Translations under genes and position numbers: made by a program
Assembly: GCF_000685075.1 (NCBI RefSeq)
Contig: NZ_BAYD01000059.1
Span: 1 to 61,717, forward strand
Reading direction: 5' to 3'
Length of the DNA stretch: 61,717 nt
DNA from: Paraburkholderia oxyphila NBRC 105797
Lineage (GTDB): Bacteria > Pseudomonadota > Gammaproteobacteria > Burkholderiales > Burkholderiaceae
Part shown: positions 34,985-44,296 of the stretch, piece after piece
Position numbering within the stretch: the first letter of the stretch is position 1
Layout: each line of letters begins with the position of its first letter
The notes under the pieces: generated by a model
The model's input: the letters and a program-made list of their open reading frames with translations, nothing else
Database searches by the model: none
What the model was told of the DNA's origin: nothing

Positions 34985-35341
34985 GTGAGAAGGTCGAAAT
35001 TGATTCTCGGGGCCGCGCTGGCCGCTGTGGCCTGCGCAAGCGGCGCGGCGCACGCGGCGCGCGTGGGCGTCGCCATCGGTGTCGGCGTGCCTTTCGGCGC
35101 ACCTTATTACTATCCGGTCGCCCCCTACTACTACGCGCCGGCGCCCGTGATCGTCGCGCCGCCGCCGGCGCCCGACTACGTCGAGCAGGGCCAGCCGCAA
35201 GCCCAGGCGCCCGGCGGCGACAACGGCGCGAACGACGACACGTGGTACTACTGCGACGCGTCGAAGACCTACTATCCCTATGTGAAGCAATGCTCGTCGG
35301 GCTGGCGCGCCGTGCCCGCCCAACCGGCGCCTTCGAACTGA
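34985..35341 (+). CDS. Exported Pro/Tyr-rich protein with a conserved aromatic-cysteine tail
   Basis: A 118-residue protein from GTG 34985, with GGAG 8 nt upstream. A signal peptide ends at AAHA. The mature part begins with Gly/Val- and Tyr/Pro-rich stretches (APYYYPVAPYYYAP) and ends in WYYCDASKTYYPYVKQCSSG followed by WRAVPA, a motif common in small envelope proteins of Burkholderiaceae whose role is unknown. The next gene, a glycine-zipper lipoprotein, starts 25 bp after its stop. Confidence 0.8.
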   Translation: MRRSKLILGAALAAVACASGAAHAARVGVAIGVGVPFGAPYYYPVAPYYYAPAPVIVAPPPAPDYVEQGQPQAQAPGGDNGANDDTWYYCDASKTYYPYVKQCSSGWRAVPAQPAPSN

Positions 35342-35366
35342 TCTGACGACATCGATCGAGTTAATC

Positions 35367-35888
35367 ATGAAACCGACCTATTTCGCGCTGTTCGCCGCTG
35401 CAGGCCTTCTGAGCGCGTGCGCCGTGGTCCCGACCGGGCCGAGCGTGATGGCCTTGCCGGGCAGCGGCAAGACCTTCGACCAGTTCCGCAACGACGACTA
35501 CAACTGTCGCCAGTTCGCCTTCCAGCAGGTGGGCGGCACCACCACCAACCAGGCCGCGACCAATAGCGCCGTGGGCAGCGCCGTGGTCGGCACGGCGCTG
35601 GGCGCCGCCGCGGGCGCGGCGTTCGGCGGCGGCAGCGGCGCGGCCATCGGCGCGGGCGCCGGCCTGCTCGCGGGCAGCGCCGTCGGCATGGGCAACGCGC
35701 AAGGCTCGGCCTACGACGTCCAGCGCCGCTACGACTACGCGTATCTGCAGTGCATGTACGCCAACGGCAACCGCATTCCCGTCGCGGGCCGCATGCAGAC
35801 GCAGCAGCCGTCCTATCAGACGCAGCCGCGCTATCTGCCGCCTCCGCCGCCGGGATCGCCGCCCCCGCCGCCGCCAGGTTCGTACTGA
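35367..35888 (+). CDS. Glycine-zipper lipoprotein
   Basis: A 173-residue protein with lipobox LLSAC (Cys near residue 18). A conserved block FDQFRNDDYNCRQFAFQQVG is followed by a glycine-zipper hairpin (TALGAAAGAAFGGGSGAAIG, GAGLLAGSAVGMG), then YDYAYLQCMYANGNRIP and a proline-rich tail. Such proteins insert in or bridge the outer membrane; function is unknown. It is probably co-transcribed with the preceding exported protein. Confidence 0.88.
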   Translation: MKPTYFALFAAAGLLSACAVVPTGPSVMALPGSGKTFDQFRNDDYNCRQFAFQQVGGTTTNQAATNSAVGSAVVGTALGAAAGAAFGGGSGAAIGAGAGLLAGSAVGMGNAQGSAYDVQRRYDYAYLQCMYANGNRIPVAGRMQTQQPSYQTQPRYLPPPPPGSPPPPPPGSY

Positions 35889-35955
35889 GCGACGCGCGGC
35901 CGGCCACGCTGGCTTGCGCACTCGCCTGCGCGAGCGCTCGAGTGGCCCCAAAAGC

Positions 35956-35978
35956 AACGCGCCCTTAACGGGCGCGTT
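35956..35978 (+). terminator. Hairpin terminator after the glycine-zipper gene
   Basis: A 9-bp perfect stem AACGCGCCC/GGGCGCGTT with a 5-nt loop is followed by TGTCTATC, a short T-containing tail. It lies about 70 bp past the stop codon. Confidence 0.55.
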
Positions 35979-36054
35979 TGTCTATCGTTACAAGGCTCGA
36001 CGACACAAGCACATCGTGTCAATCAGCCCGGCAAAATCGCCATGCGATACGACG

Positions 36055-39000
36055 TCATTTCATGTGCATCTTCGCCTGAATTGATTCGACATCCGAATAA
36101 AATCCCGGCGCGGTGCTGGACCAGCCAGCCGCCGCACGCAGTTGCGCAAGCGGCAAGCTCACGCGTTGCACGGCGCCCGTCTGCTGATCGATCAGCGTCA
36201 TCTCCTGCGAGTCGCCTCCGGCCTTCAGCTTGCCGTCCGGCGCCTCCTTGTCCTCCAGCAGCGGCTGCAGCACCGGCGCGAGCGACTTCAGCAACTGCAC
36301 CGAAAGCGCGCTCGTGAACGAAAAGCGTGCTGCATAAGGCTCGTGCACGAACGCGGTGAGCGTGCCGTAGAAGCGGTTGCCAATGACGAACACGAACGTC
36401 GCGGTGCGGTTCACCTTGCGCGACTCGATGAGGCGCGCGCCCGGCGCATACACGTTAAAGCGCTGATCGCCCGTGCCGGTCTTGCCATAGACCGGCAGCG
36501 TCTTGCCGTCGGGAAGCGTCATGCCATCGGCGAGCCGCTTGGCCGTGCCGCCTTCCACCACCGAAGTCAGCAACTCGCGCACCACCTGCGAGATCTGCGG
36601 CGAAATCAGCGGCTGCGGCGGCGTGGCCGCGTGCACGAAGCGCGTTTCGTACGGCGTGCCGCGCGCGAAGTCGAGCGTTTCGAAGCTATGCGTCGGCAGC
36701 TTCTCGCCATTGCTCGAGACGAGACCGATCAGATACGCGAGCGCCGAAGGCCGGTCGCCTGACGCGCCAATCGCCGCGCCATAAGAAGGCGTGATGTTGT
36801 CGAACGGATAGCCGAGCGCGCGCCACGACTTGCCGATCTCGGCGTAGGCCTTCATCTCGATCATGCGGCGGATGCGCCGGTTCTGCGTCGCGTAATAGCG
36901 CGTCTTGAAGAGCCACTTGTAGGTATAGAGACGCACATCGCGGCTTTGCGCCTGAACCTGCGCGAGCGTCGCGTCGGGATGCGTGCGCAGATAGTTCAGC
37001 AGCCACAGCTCGAGCGGGTGAATGCCCGCGATATAGCCGCGATCGTTGAGGTTGAACTTGTCGATCGCGTACTTGTTGTAGTAGTTGGCGAGGTCTTCGT
37101 CGTCGAGCCACTGGAACTTGGTGTTCTTCAGCTGCGCGCGCATCAGCGCGTTGAACCACGTCTGGTCGCCGTTGGGGTTCACGCTGCGCAGCACCGTCGC
37201 AATACGCGCCGGTCCCTTGCGCGTGTGCTGCAGCAGCACCTGCAGCGCCTCGTCGTTGCTCTTGCCCGCATAGCGCGTGTAGAAGCGCTTCATGTAGACC
37301 TGGCTCTCGCCATCGGCGAACTGCGTCAGGTAGTGGTTGCGCACGGCCGGATCGTCGAGATAGGTCGAGGGCGGCCCCGAGACCTGGATCATCTCGTAGT
37401 GGACGATGTCGCGCATGAGCCGCACGAACACGAGATTCACCGAATGCTGGAACGCGCGCTGCACGGTGAGGATCTGCGCGTTGTCGCTCGACTCGAAGTT
37501 ATTGAAGCTCTGCGCGCCGCCGCCCGTGTAGAAAGTCTCACCCGGATTCGCGGAATACTTGCGCTGCACGGCCGCTTCGAGCATGGCTGACAGCGAACGG
37601 TCGGGCGTCGTGGAGAGGTAGTCGAGCGCCCAGCGCGTGAGTGCGTCGCTCGGGTCCACTTGCGGAATCATCGCGCGCAGCGTCTTCGCATCCTCGCCGG
37701 CGTACTTCTCGTGCAGCGCGCTCACGATCTGCAAGTACAAAATGAGCGTGCGCAGCTTCGCCGTCGAGCCGAGATTCAGGCGCGCGCCCGAGTTGATGTC
37801 GAACGGCTCGTTCACGCTATCGGTCTGCACGCGCACGAGGTTCTCGCCGCCGCGCCGCTCGAACAGCGTGAAGCTGTAAGCGATCTTCGACGGATCGTCC
37901 CACGGTTGCAGCATCTCGTAGCCCACGAGTCCCGCCGCGCGCGCACCGTCCTTGGTCGCGGCATCGGCGAGCCGGTCGCCCACGGCCTGCTGCACGGCGG
38001 CGTCGAGCGTGGAGGTGGCCGAGAGATCGAGGCGGTCGAGATCGTAGAGCGTCTTCAGGCCCAGCGCCTGCATCAGTTGCGTGCGCATCGTGAGCACCGC
38101 CTTGCGCTCGGCGTAGGAGGCCGGCGCGCGCGGCGCGGGCTTCGAGCGGTCGAGCGTGAGCTGCGTCGCGAGCGCGGCGTCGCGCAGCGCGGGCGAAATC
38201 ACGCCGCCACTGCCGAGCAGGCGCAGATAGCTGTCCGTAAGCTTGGCTAGCGCGTCGTTGTTCTTCTGCAGGAAATACGAGGGCGCGCGCTGGGCGATCA
38301 GCAGCGAGAGCACCTGGCGGAACGCGAGCGCCTGCTCGTCGAGCGTCGCGCTCGAAATGGGCTCGCGCAGGATGCGGTTGACGTCGCGGAAGTCGCGCCC
38401 GTACCAGGCCGCGAGGCCGTCACCGATGCCATTGACTTCGCCCACGCCGGCCTTGGCCGAGAGCGGCACGGAATTCAGGTAGTGCACGAGGATCTGCTGG
38501 CGCGCGGGCATCGTCTGCGGACCGTCCAGATAGGCGCGCACCGAGGCCGACGCAATCTGGCGCAGCTTCTCGGGCGGCGTGGCGGTGCGCCCGCCCGCGG
38601 AGTGGCGGAACTTCTCGATCTGCGTGGCGAGCGTGCTGCCGCCCGGCGTCTGCTGATGCTTGTTCACGAGGCGCGCGCCCTGATCGACGAGTGCGCGGGA
38701 GAAGCGCCCCCAGTCGATGGCCGGATTGCGGTTGGGCTGGTCGGCGGCGAGCAGGTACTTGTCTTCGATGAAGAGCAGCGAATCGCGCACGAGCGGCGGC
38801 ACGGCTTCGAAGTTCTCGTAGACACGCTGCGGATAGCGCGTATGGAACAGCATCGCGCCATTTGCGTCGCGCAGCACGATGCCGGCCTGATCCTTTTCCT
38901 CATAGGGGAGGAAAAGGCCATCATCGGCGAGCGAGATCATGCGTTCTGAATCGCGGGCCTGCGCCGCGACGGCGAAGCCGCGCTTTTCGAGCCGGTCGGT

Positions 39001-39285
39001 GAACGCCGGCAGTTGCGCGTAGCCGAGCCGCACGTCGTAAGGACCATTCGTCGTGGGAAAGCGGATGCTGTGGCTCGCCCCGGGCTCGACCGCGAAGCCG
39101 ATGTCACGCGTGAGTTCGGAGAGGTAGCGCGCCTGCAGTCTCGACGTGTCGATCTCGATCTGGACGATGCGCACCACGATGGCGATGGCCGCCAGAATCG
39201 CGACGAGCAAACCCCACTTGATCCACCGCCAGACTGAACCGGCATGGGTGGCAGGAAGAGGAAAACGGACCGACGGGCGGCTCAT
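36055..39285 (-). CDS. Bifunctional class A penicillin-binding protein, unusually long
   Basis: A 1076-residue peptidoglycan synthase. One N-terminal transmembrane helix (about 22-42) is followed by a GT51 glycosyltransferase domain with FIEDKYLL (Glu174), GGSTLATQIEKF (215-226) and NSVPLSAKAGVGEVNGIG. The transpeptidase domain has Ser507 in STAK, SDN at 600-602 and KTG at 935-937. Both activities therefore look intact. A roughly 300-residue insert between the last two motifs makes it longer than PBP1a or PBP1b. It stands alone; the start has GGGAG at a good distance. Confidence 0.88.
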   Translation of the reverse strand: MSRPSVRFPLPATHAGSVWRWIKWGLLVAILAAIAIVVRIVQIEIDTSRLQARYLSELTRDIGFAVEPGASHSIRFPTTNGPYDVRLGYAQLPAFTDRLEKRGFAVAAQARDSERMISLADDGLFLPYEEKDQAGIVLRDANGAMLFHTRYPQRVYENFEAVPPLVRDSLLFIEDKYLLAADQPNRNPAIDWGRFSRALVDQGARLVNKHQQTPGGSTLATQIEKFRHSAGGRTATPPEKLRQIASASVRAYLDGPQTMPARQQILVHYLNSVPLSAKAGVGEVNGIGDGLAAWYGRDFRDVNRILREPISSATLDEQALAFRQVLSLLIAQRAPSYFLQKNNDALAKLTDSYLRLLGSGGVISPALRDAALATQLTLDRSKPAPRAPASYAERKAVLTMRTQLMQALGLKTLYDLDRLDLSATSTLDAAVQQAVGDRLADAATKDGARAAGLVGYEMLQPWDDPSKIAYSFTLFERRGGENLVRVQTDSVNEPFDINSGARLNLGSTAKLRTLILYLQIVSALHEKYAGEDAKTLRAMIPQVDPSDALTRWALDYLSTTPDRSLSAMLEAAVQRKYSANPGETFYTGGGAQSFNNFESSDNAQILTVQRAFQHSVNLVFVRLMRDIVHYEMIQVSGPPSTYLDDPAVRNHYLTQFADGESQVYMKRFYTRYAGKSNDEALQVLLQHTRKGPARIATVLRSVNPNGDQTWFNALMRAQLKNTKFQWLDDEDLANYYNKYAIDKFNLNDRGYIAGIHPLELWLLNYLRTHPDATLAQVQAQSRDVRLYTYKWLFKTRYYATQNRRIRRMIEMKAYAEIGKSWRALGYPFDNITPSYGAAIGASGDRPSALAYLIGLVSSNGEKLPTHSFETLDFARGTPYETRFVHAATPPQPLISPQISQVVRELLTSVVEGGTAKRLADGMTLPDGKTLPVYGKTGTGDQRFNVYAPGARLIESRKVNRTATFVFVIGNRFYGTLTAFVHEPYAARFSFTSALSVQLLKSLAPVLQPLLEDKEAPDGKLKAGGDSQEMTLIDQQTGAVQRVSLPLAQLRAAAGWSSTAPGFYSDVESIQAKMHMK

Positions 39286-39329
39286 GGTTATTCTCCCTGA
39301 CGTCGCGTCAGATCGCGGAGTACACCTCT

Positions 39330-39344
39330 GAGATAGTCTATCTC
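39330..39344. promoter_or_regulatory. 15-bp perfect palindrome upstream of the penicillin-binding protein gene
   Basis: GAGATAGTCTATCTC (7-1-7, perfect) lies 45 bp before the start codon, in the likely promoter region. It is a candidate operator; no regulator is adjacent. Confidence 0.4.
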
Positions 39345-39599
39345 GCCTGGTTGATTCGTGTGTAGCGGTGTCGCATCACGGCGGCGTCAGTCGCATGCCC
39401 GCAACAGCCGTGCCCGCCCGGTGCGTGCGGCACCGTACATTTCTTCTCGTATTACTAGTCGTGTTTCCACTGTATCCGGCCTGGATGTCGCGCAAATGGC
39501 GGCCGCCAGCCCATGTCACGCGGCGCCGGCACGCGGCGTGCTCGCCGTTATAATCTTCAGTTCCTTGCCGTTTGCGGCCGCCCACTCCATTTGAGAAAT

Positions 39600-39932
39600 A
39601 TGAAGAAGCTTGCCGTGCCCCTCGCCCTTTCGCTCAGCCTCGGCGCCTGCGCCTGGTTCCAGAGCAATCCGGATTCCGGCCAGCCCGTCATCGATTCCAC
39701 GACCAACCGGTCGGTTCAGGATGTCGTCTCGTGCCTGACGGCCGAAGCCACCCGGCACGGCGCGAGCTTCGAGACCACCGCGTTGCCGCAGGGCCAAATG
39801 CTCGACTTCGGCGACTCCAACGTCATCAAGATCCGCGCGGACAACGGCACGACCACCTATCGCTTCTACGCCGGCAAGCGGCACGCAGCGAACCTGTGGA
39901 TCGAAGGCGCGAGCAAGACCTGCGCGCCCTGA
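39600..39932 (+). CDS. Small lipoprotein of unknown function
   Basis: A 110-residue protein with a lipoprotein signal (LALSLSLGAC, Cys17). The mature part contains VQDVVSCLTAEATRHGASFE and NVIKIRADNGTTTYRFYAGK and ends in SKTCAP; the two cysteines may form a disulphide. No family was recognised. The ATG at 39600 gives a compact signal peptide. Upstream, about 250 bp hold no gene. Confidence 0.75.
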   Translation: MKKLAVPLALSLSLGACAWFQSNPDSGQPVIDSTTNRSVQDVVSCLTAEATRHGASFETTALPQGQMLDFGDSNVIKIRADNGTTTYRFYAGKRHAANLWIEGASKTCAP

Positions 39933-40118
39933 GCCCGGCGCTTTGCCACGCCCGTTTGCGCGTGCGAGCGGCACGCCGGCGCAAGTCCGCTTACGAATGA
40001 TTACGAGACGTAGAGCCGTGTAGTACGGCGACACATCTTCGCGGCGGGTTTTAAGAATCGCTTAAGTCTTCGTCCGCATCATCGCGTCACCCAGAAAAAA
40101 CGCTGCAGGAGGTACCCA

Positions 40119-40400
40119 GTGAACTGGACAGGATCGAAAAATCAGGCAGCCACCGAGGCGCAACCGGCCCGGCCCGCAAAGCGCACAATACTGCGGCGCC
40201 TGCTGAGCCATCACGAGCTCGCCACGCTGTTGCTGCTGCTGCATGCCCCCATCGACGCGCACGCCAAGCCCGAAGTCGCCACGCTGCAGGAAGCGGGCCT
40301 CGTCGAGCAGGTGCCCGGCGACGCCACCGCAGGCGCCGCGCAGATCCGCCTGACGCCGGAAGGCAACGCGGTGCTGCAGGGGCTCGGCCTCGCACGCTGA
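40119..40400 (+). CDS. Small protein, winged-helix-like pattern, unknown function
   Basis: A 93-residue protein from GTG 40119, with a strong GCAGGAGG upstream. After a polar start, RRLLSHHELATLLLLLHAPI, EVATLQEAGLVEQVP and IRLTPEGNAVLQGLGL follow the helix-helix-strand pattern of small winged-helix proteins such as MarR-like fragments, although the recognition helix is not convincing. It may be a stand-alone adaptor or regulator. A perfect terminator follows 80 bp later. Confidence 0.65.
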   Translation: MNWTGSKNQAATEAQPARPAKRTILRRLLSHHELATLLLLLHAPIDAHAKPEVATLQEAGLVEQVPGDATAGAAQIRLTPEGNAVLQGLGLAR

Positions 40401-40478
40401 TATCGGCATGGAAACAGGCGTGGGCGCGCGGGCGCCGCACGTCGAACGCGGACGGCACGACCGCGGACCAGACAAAGC

Positions 40479-40512
40479 AAAACGGCGGCACGCCAAAGCG
40501 TGCCGCCGTTTT
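40479..40512. terminator. Strong bidirectional terminator
   Basis: A 15-bp perfect stem (40479-40493 with 40498-40512) with loop CAAA and T-run on the plus strand, A-run on the other side. It separates the small plus-strand gene from the convergent response regulator gene. Confidence 0.85.
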
Positions 40513-40615
40513 TTATTGCCCTTTTGCCTGAGCCGTTCCGCCGCGCCTCGCGCCACCATGCGCCGATGCGCGTGGCGTCACACGAGACCGGCGGGAAGCC
40601 CGGGATGATGCAGCG

Positions 40616-41335
40616 TCACGCCGCCTCGCGCTCGAAAGGCATCGACCCCTCCTGCAAACGCAGCAGCCGGTAGCCGCTCTTGTAGACGGGCTGCAGGCGA
40701 AAGCCGTTGTGCTCCTCGATTTCCAGCAGCACGCGCAGGCGCGAGACGTGGCTGTCGATGGTGCGCGTGAGCGTGTGCAGCTCGCGGCCCCACACCATCG
40801 CGTAGATATGATCGCGCGAGAGCACACGGCCGACATTTGCGAAGAACAGCGAGGCGAGCCGATACTGGGTGCCCGAGAGTTCGACGGGCTTGCCGTGCAC
40901 AGTGACGCTCTGGCGGCGCATGTCGAAGTGATACGGGCCGGCGTCGAGCGCCACATTGTCGTAACGATCCGGAAAGGCCCGCCGCAGCAATGCGTTCACG
41001 CGTGCGCGAAACACCGACGGACACACTGGCAGGCTCACATAGTCATCCGCGCCCACCGAGAACGCGCGCACCACGCTTTCGTCCGAGGCGTCCTCGGAGG
41101 CGAACAGCACCGGAATCTGATTGCCGTTCACGGCGCGCACCGTCTTCAGCAATTCCGTGCCCGAGAGCCGCGAGCCCTGCCAGTCGAGCACGAGCATGTC
41201 GACGGTGGATGCGGCCAGCGCCTTGGCGAGCGCAATCCCGTCGCTGAATGGCATGCACGCGTGCCCGGATTGTGCGAGCGTACGCTCGATCAGCCCACGC
41301 TGGGCGGCGTCGCGCTGAAGAATCGCGATACGCAT
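40616..41335 (-). CDS. Orphan OmpR-type response regulator with an incomplete receiver
   Basis: A 239-residue two-domain regulator: receiver (1-115) and OmpR winged helix (about 135-230, with LSGTQYRLASLFFANVGRVL, SRDHIYAMVWGREL and TIDSHVSRLRVLLEI). The phosphoacceptor Asp51 is present, but the acidic pair near the N-terminus is reduced to a single Asp9, and the conserved Lys after strand 5 is replaced (YVSLP). No histidine kinase is adjacent. It may act without normal phosphorylation. The start at 41335 follows the AGGGAGG stretch. Confidence 0.85.
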   Translation of the reverse strand: MRIAILQRDAAQRGLIERTLAQSGHACMPFSDGIALAKALAASTVDMLVLDWQGSRLSGTELLKTVRAVNGNQIPVLFASEDASDESVVRAFSVGADDYVSLPVCPSVFRARVNALLRRAFPDRYDNVALDAGPYHFDMRRQSVTVHGKPVELSGTQYRLASLFFANVGRVLSRDHIYAMVWGRELHTLTRTIDSHVSRLRVLLEIEEHNGFRLQPVYKSGYRLLRLQEGSMPFEREAA

Positions 41336-41568
41336 TGAGACCTCCCTTATACGAACAAAGCGGGTGCAATTCTGTGGAGATGTGCAAAGGCCGCCCATAA
41401 GAGGACTCTTAATTGCGCCGGTGTAGGGAGATTTCCTGCGGCGTCGGTGCGCAAGGCTGACAGGCACGGGCTCAAGGCGATAGCGCGCGCCGTCGGACGA
41501 TGCGGCTTGCTTCGACCTTTCACGCCGGACTGAAACGTCGAAGCGGCCAGCGTCCTAAGATAAGTCGC

Positions 41569-43092
41569 ATGAATACGTCACCTACCTCCGCCCCCCCGTC
41601 GCAGCCCGGCCACCCCGTCCGCTTCACGCCCGCGCTCGCGCGTGTCGTGGCGACCGTGAGCGTGGGCTTCGTCGTGACACAGCTCGACGTCACGATCGTC
41701 AATATCGCGCTTGCGCGCATCGCCGCCGATCTGCACGCGAACGTCGCCCGGCTGCAATGGATCGTCGACGCCTATACGCTCGCCTTCGCCGTGCTGATGC
41801 TCTCGGGCGGCGTGCTCGGCGACCGCTACGGCGCGCGCCGCATGTACGCGGCCGGCCTCGTTGTGTTCGCGCTCGCCTCGCTGGCCTGCGGGCTCGCGGC
41901 CAATCCGGCCCTGCTGATCGCCGCCCGGGCGCTGCAGGGCGCGGGCGCGGCCGCCATGCTGCCCAATTCCCTCGCGCTGCTCAACGAAGCCTGCCGCCAC
42001 GAACGCACGCTGCGCGCCCGCGCCGTGGGGTTCTGGACGGCCGCCGGCGCCATCTCCATCGCCGCCGGGCCGATCGCCGGGGGGCTTTTGATCGCTGCGT
42101 TCGGCTGGCGCAGCATCTTTCTCGTCAATCTGCCGCTGTGCGCGGCGGGCCTCGCCGCCACGCTGGCGTGGATTCCCGCATCGCGCCATGAGAGCGCCCC
42201 TTCCGCGACCCCGGGCGCACCCGCTGCCCCTGTGCAACAGGCGCGCAGCCTCGACGTGCGCGGCCAGCTGCTCGCCGTCGTCGCGCTCACGGCATTCACG
42301 GGCGCGGTGATCGAGTGGCGGCCGCTCGGCCTCGCGCACTGGGCTGTGTGGGGCGGTTTCGTGCTCGCCTTCGCCGCGGGCGCAGCGTTCGTTGCGCTCG
42401 AAGCGCGCATCGAAGCGCCCATGTTGCCGCTCGCGATGCTGCGCAACCGCACCTTCAGCGCGGCCGTGCTGTTCGGCGTGTGTGTGAATCTGACGTACTA
42501 CGGCACCGTGTTCGTGCTCGCGCTGTTCCTGCAGCATGCGCGCGGCCAGTCGCCGTTGCAGGCGGGGCTCACCTTCATCCCGCTCACGGGCGGCTTTCTG
42601 CTCTCCAACATCGCGAGCGGACACGTGGTCGCCCGCTACGGCACGCGCGTGCCGATGATCGGCGGCGCGCTCGTCGCGGGGCTCGGTTATGCGCTCCTGA
42701 TACCCGTCGATGCGAACACGCCGCTCGTCGCCCTGCTCGCGGCGTTTCTGCTGATTCCCGGCGGCATGGGGCTCGCGGTGCCGGCCATGACCACGACCGT
42801 GCTGGCGTCGGTCGAGCCGGCGCGTGCGGGCACGGCCTCGGCGCTGCTCAATACGGCGCGCCAGGCGGGCGGCGCGGTGGGCGTGGCGGCGTTCGGCGCC
42901 CTCACGGGCAGCGGGACGGCCGCGCAGGTCGTGAGCGGCCTGCATGCCGATACGGCGATTTCGGCGGCGCTTCTGCTGGTGGCCGCCTGCCTTGCCTGGA
43001 ATATGCGCGCGGACGCGGCGCATCCGGCCCAGGCCCCTGCGGACGTGAAGCGGATGAAGGCGATGCGCCGGGACAAGCGCGCGTACGAGTGA
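41569..43092 (+). CDS. MFS drug/H+ antiporter, DHA2 (14-segment) family
   Basis: A 507-residue inner-membrane transporter with about 14 hydrophobic segments. Segment 1 carries LDVTIVNIALARIAADL, followed by WIVDAYTLAFAVLML and GDRYGARR (motif A), and motif C-like GPIAGGLLIAAFGWRSIFLV, all typical of EmrB/QacA exporters. Substrates are probably hydrophobic drugs or dyes. No membrane-fusion partner is adjacent. The start at 41569 (MNTSPTSAPP) was chosen because the upstream extension is basic and lacks a ribosome site. Confidence 0.88.
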   Translation: MNTSPTSAPPSQPGHPVRFTPALARVVATVSVGFVVTQLDVTIVNIALARIAADLHANVARLQWIVDAYTLAFAVLMLSGGVLGDRYGARRMYAAGLVVFALASLACGLAANPALLIAARALQGAGAAAMLPNSLALLNEACRHERTLRARAVGFWTAAGAISIAAGPIAGGLLIAAFGWRSIFLVNLPLCAAGLAATLAWIPASRHESAPSATPGAPAAPVQQARSLDVRGQLLAVVALTAFTGAVIEWRPLGLAHWAVWGGFVLAFAAGAAFVALEARIEAPMLPLAMLRNRTFSAAVLFGVCVNLTYYGTVFVLALFLQHARGQSPLQAGLTFIPLTGGFLLSNIASGHVVARYGTRVPMIGGALVAGLGYALLIPVDANTPLVALLAAFLLIPGGMGLAVPAMTTTVLASVEPARAGTASALLNTARQAGGAVGVAAFGALTGSGTAAQVVSGLHADTAISAALLLVAACLAWNMRADAAHPAQAPADVKRMKAMRRDKRAYE

Positions 43093-43209
43093 GGCAAGGG
43101 AGACGATGAGGTGTCGCCGCAGCCCCGGAGATAGCGCTCGCGAGGCGCAGGCATGCCGGCCGCCGGGCCTTTGCCCCGGCGCCGGGGCGCCGCGCGCGAA
43201 CGCGCCCGC

Positions 43210-43479
43210 CTAAAGCGGCGCTTCCTGGATCGCGCCCGTGCTCAGCGCACGCTCGATCAGGCCTTCGGTTTGCGCTTTGCGAATGGCATGCGCGATCAGC
43301 CGGTCCGGCTCCTCGAGCTCGGCCTTGAGCGTGCCGATCAGCCCCGAGGCATCGAAAATCACCAGCGTCTTCGCCGTGTCGGCAGCGCTGATCAGCACGC
43401 GCCGCGTGCCTTCTTCGGCAAGGCTCGCGCAGAACTGCCCAACCTTGCCGCCCACGTTGAAATCAAAGTTCTCTATCAC
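43210..43479 (-). CDS. Small protein of unknown function
   Basis: An 89-residue soluble protein from GTG 43479, preceded by GGGAGCGG. It contains ENFDFNVGGKVGQFCASLAE, TRRVLISAADTAKTLVIFDA and a helical, charged C-terminus. The alternating strand-helix pattern suggests a small alpha/beta fold. Neither family nor role is recognised. It lies between the DHA2 transporter and the DoxX gene, all three in different transcription units. Confidence 0.6.
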   Translation of the reverse strand: MIENFDFNVGGKVGQFCASLAEEGTRRVLISAADTAKTLVIFDASGLIGTLKAELEEPDRLIAHAIRKAQTEGLIERALSTGAIQEAPL

Positions 43480-43613
43480 GACCCGCTCCCACGTTTCTCG
43501 TTGGATCTTGCTCGTTGCCGGCGTGCAGCGCCGAACGGCGCCGCGCCTGCGGCAAGTGCCGTGCCGCCCGGACGCACTACCCGGGGCCACCGCAAGGCCC
43601 ACGACGGAGCCAT

Positions 43614-44045
43614 TCAGCCCCGCAGGCCGCCGCGCGGCGCGCGCATTCCATCAATGGAAGCACGTCCCGCGCCCGTTACTGTCAGCAACAGGAATCCACC
43701 GGCGATCGCGATGTTTTTCCAGAAATGCACGACCGCGTCCTGCTGCAGTGCCGCTTGGGTGACGTTCCAGAAATCGTGCCCGAGAACGGCCGTGACGATC
43801 GTGTACACGGCCAGCGCGAACGCCACGAAACGCGTGCGCACGCCGAACACGAGCGCGAGACCGCCGAGCAGCTCCACCGCCGTGGCGACGGGCGCCGTGA
43901 ATTGCGCATAGGGCACGCCGTGCGTGTGCAGATAAGCGATGAACCCCGCGTACCCCAAAAGCTTCATGGCGCCGCCCCACAAAAACAGAATCGCGAGCGC
44001 AATACGGGCGATGAAGATGATCAGGGAATCGGCGGGACGTGTCAT
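43614..44045 (-). CDS. DoxX-family membrane protein
   Basis: A 143-residue inner-membrane protein with four hydrophobic segments and the DoxX pattern: RIALAILFLWGGAMKLLGYA, FTAPVATAVELLGGLALVFG and FWKNIAIAGGFLLLTVTG. Family members take part in quinone-linked oxidation or redox stress, but most are uncharacterised. The ATG at 44045 is followed at once by the first helix. No obvious partner gene is adjacent. Confidence 0.88.
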   Translation of the reverse strand: MTRPADSLIIFIARIALAILFLWGGAMKLLGYAGFIAYLHTHGVPYAQFTAPVATAVELLGGLALVFGVRTRFVAFALAVYTIVTAVLGHDFWNVTQAALQQDAVVHFWKNIAIAGGFLLLTVTGAGRASIDGMRAPRGGLRG

Positions 44046-44296
44046 GAAGGGCTCCGGTATGCAATATGGCAGTGACCCCGACCCCGTCCTACAGTTCCCT
44101 ACCTAATGGATTACGCGCATAGCGGCGGCGTGTGGATCCTCCGCCGCTGGGCTCGCGCCCGCGTCCAGACGACTGCGGCAGCCTCGAAAATTGCTTCGGA
44201 CTGCCATCTATTTAGCATCGCAGAATACGTGTGCCAGGCGCGCGATCCGCGTTTACCCGCACACGCTTGATTTCGGAGATCGGCTTGCTGGCACGC

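Noticed and set aside
43173..43188. 16-bp GC palindrome GCCCCGGCGCCGGGGC
   Set aside because: No T-run and no regulatory context; such GC palindromes arise easily at this composition.
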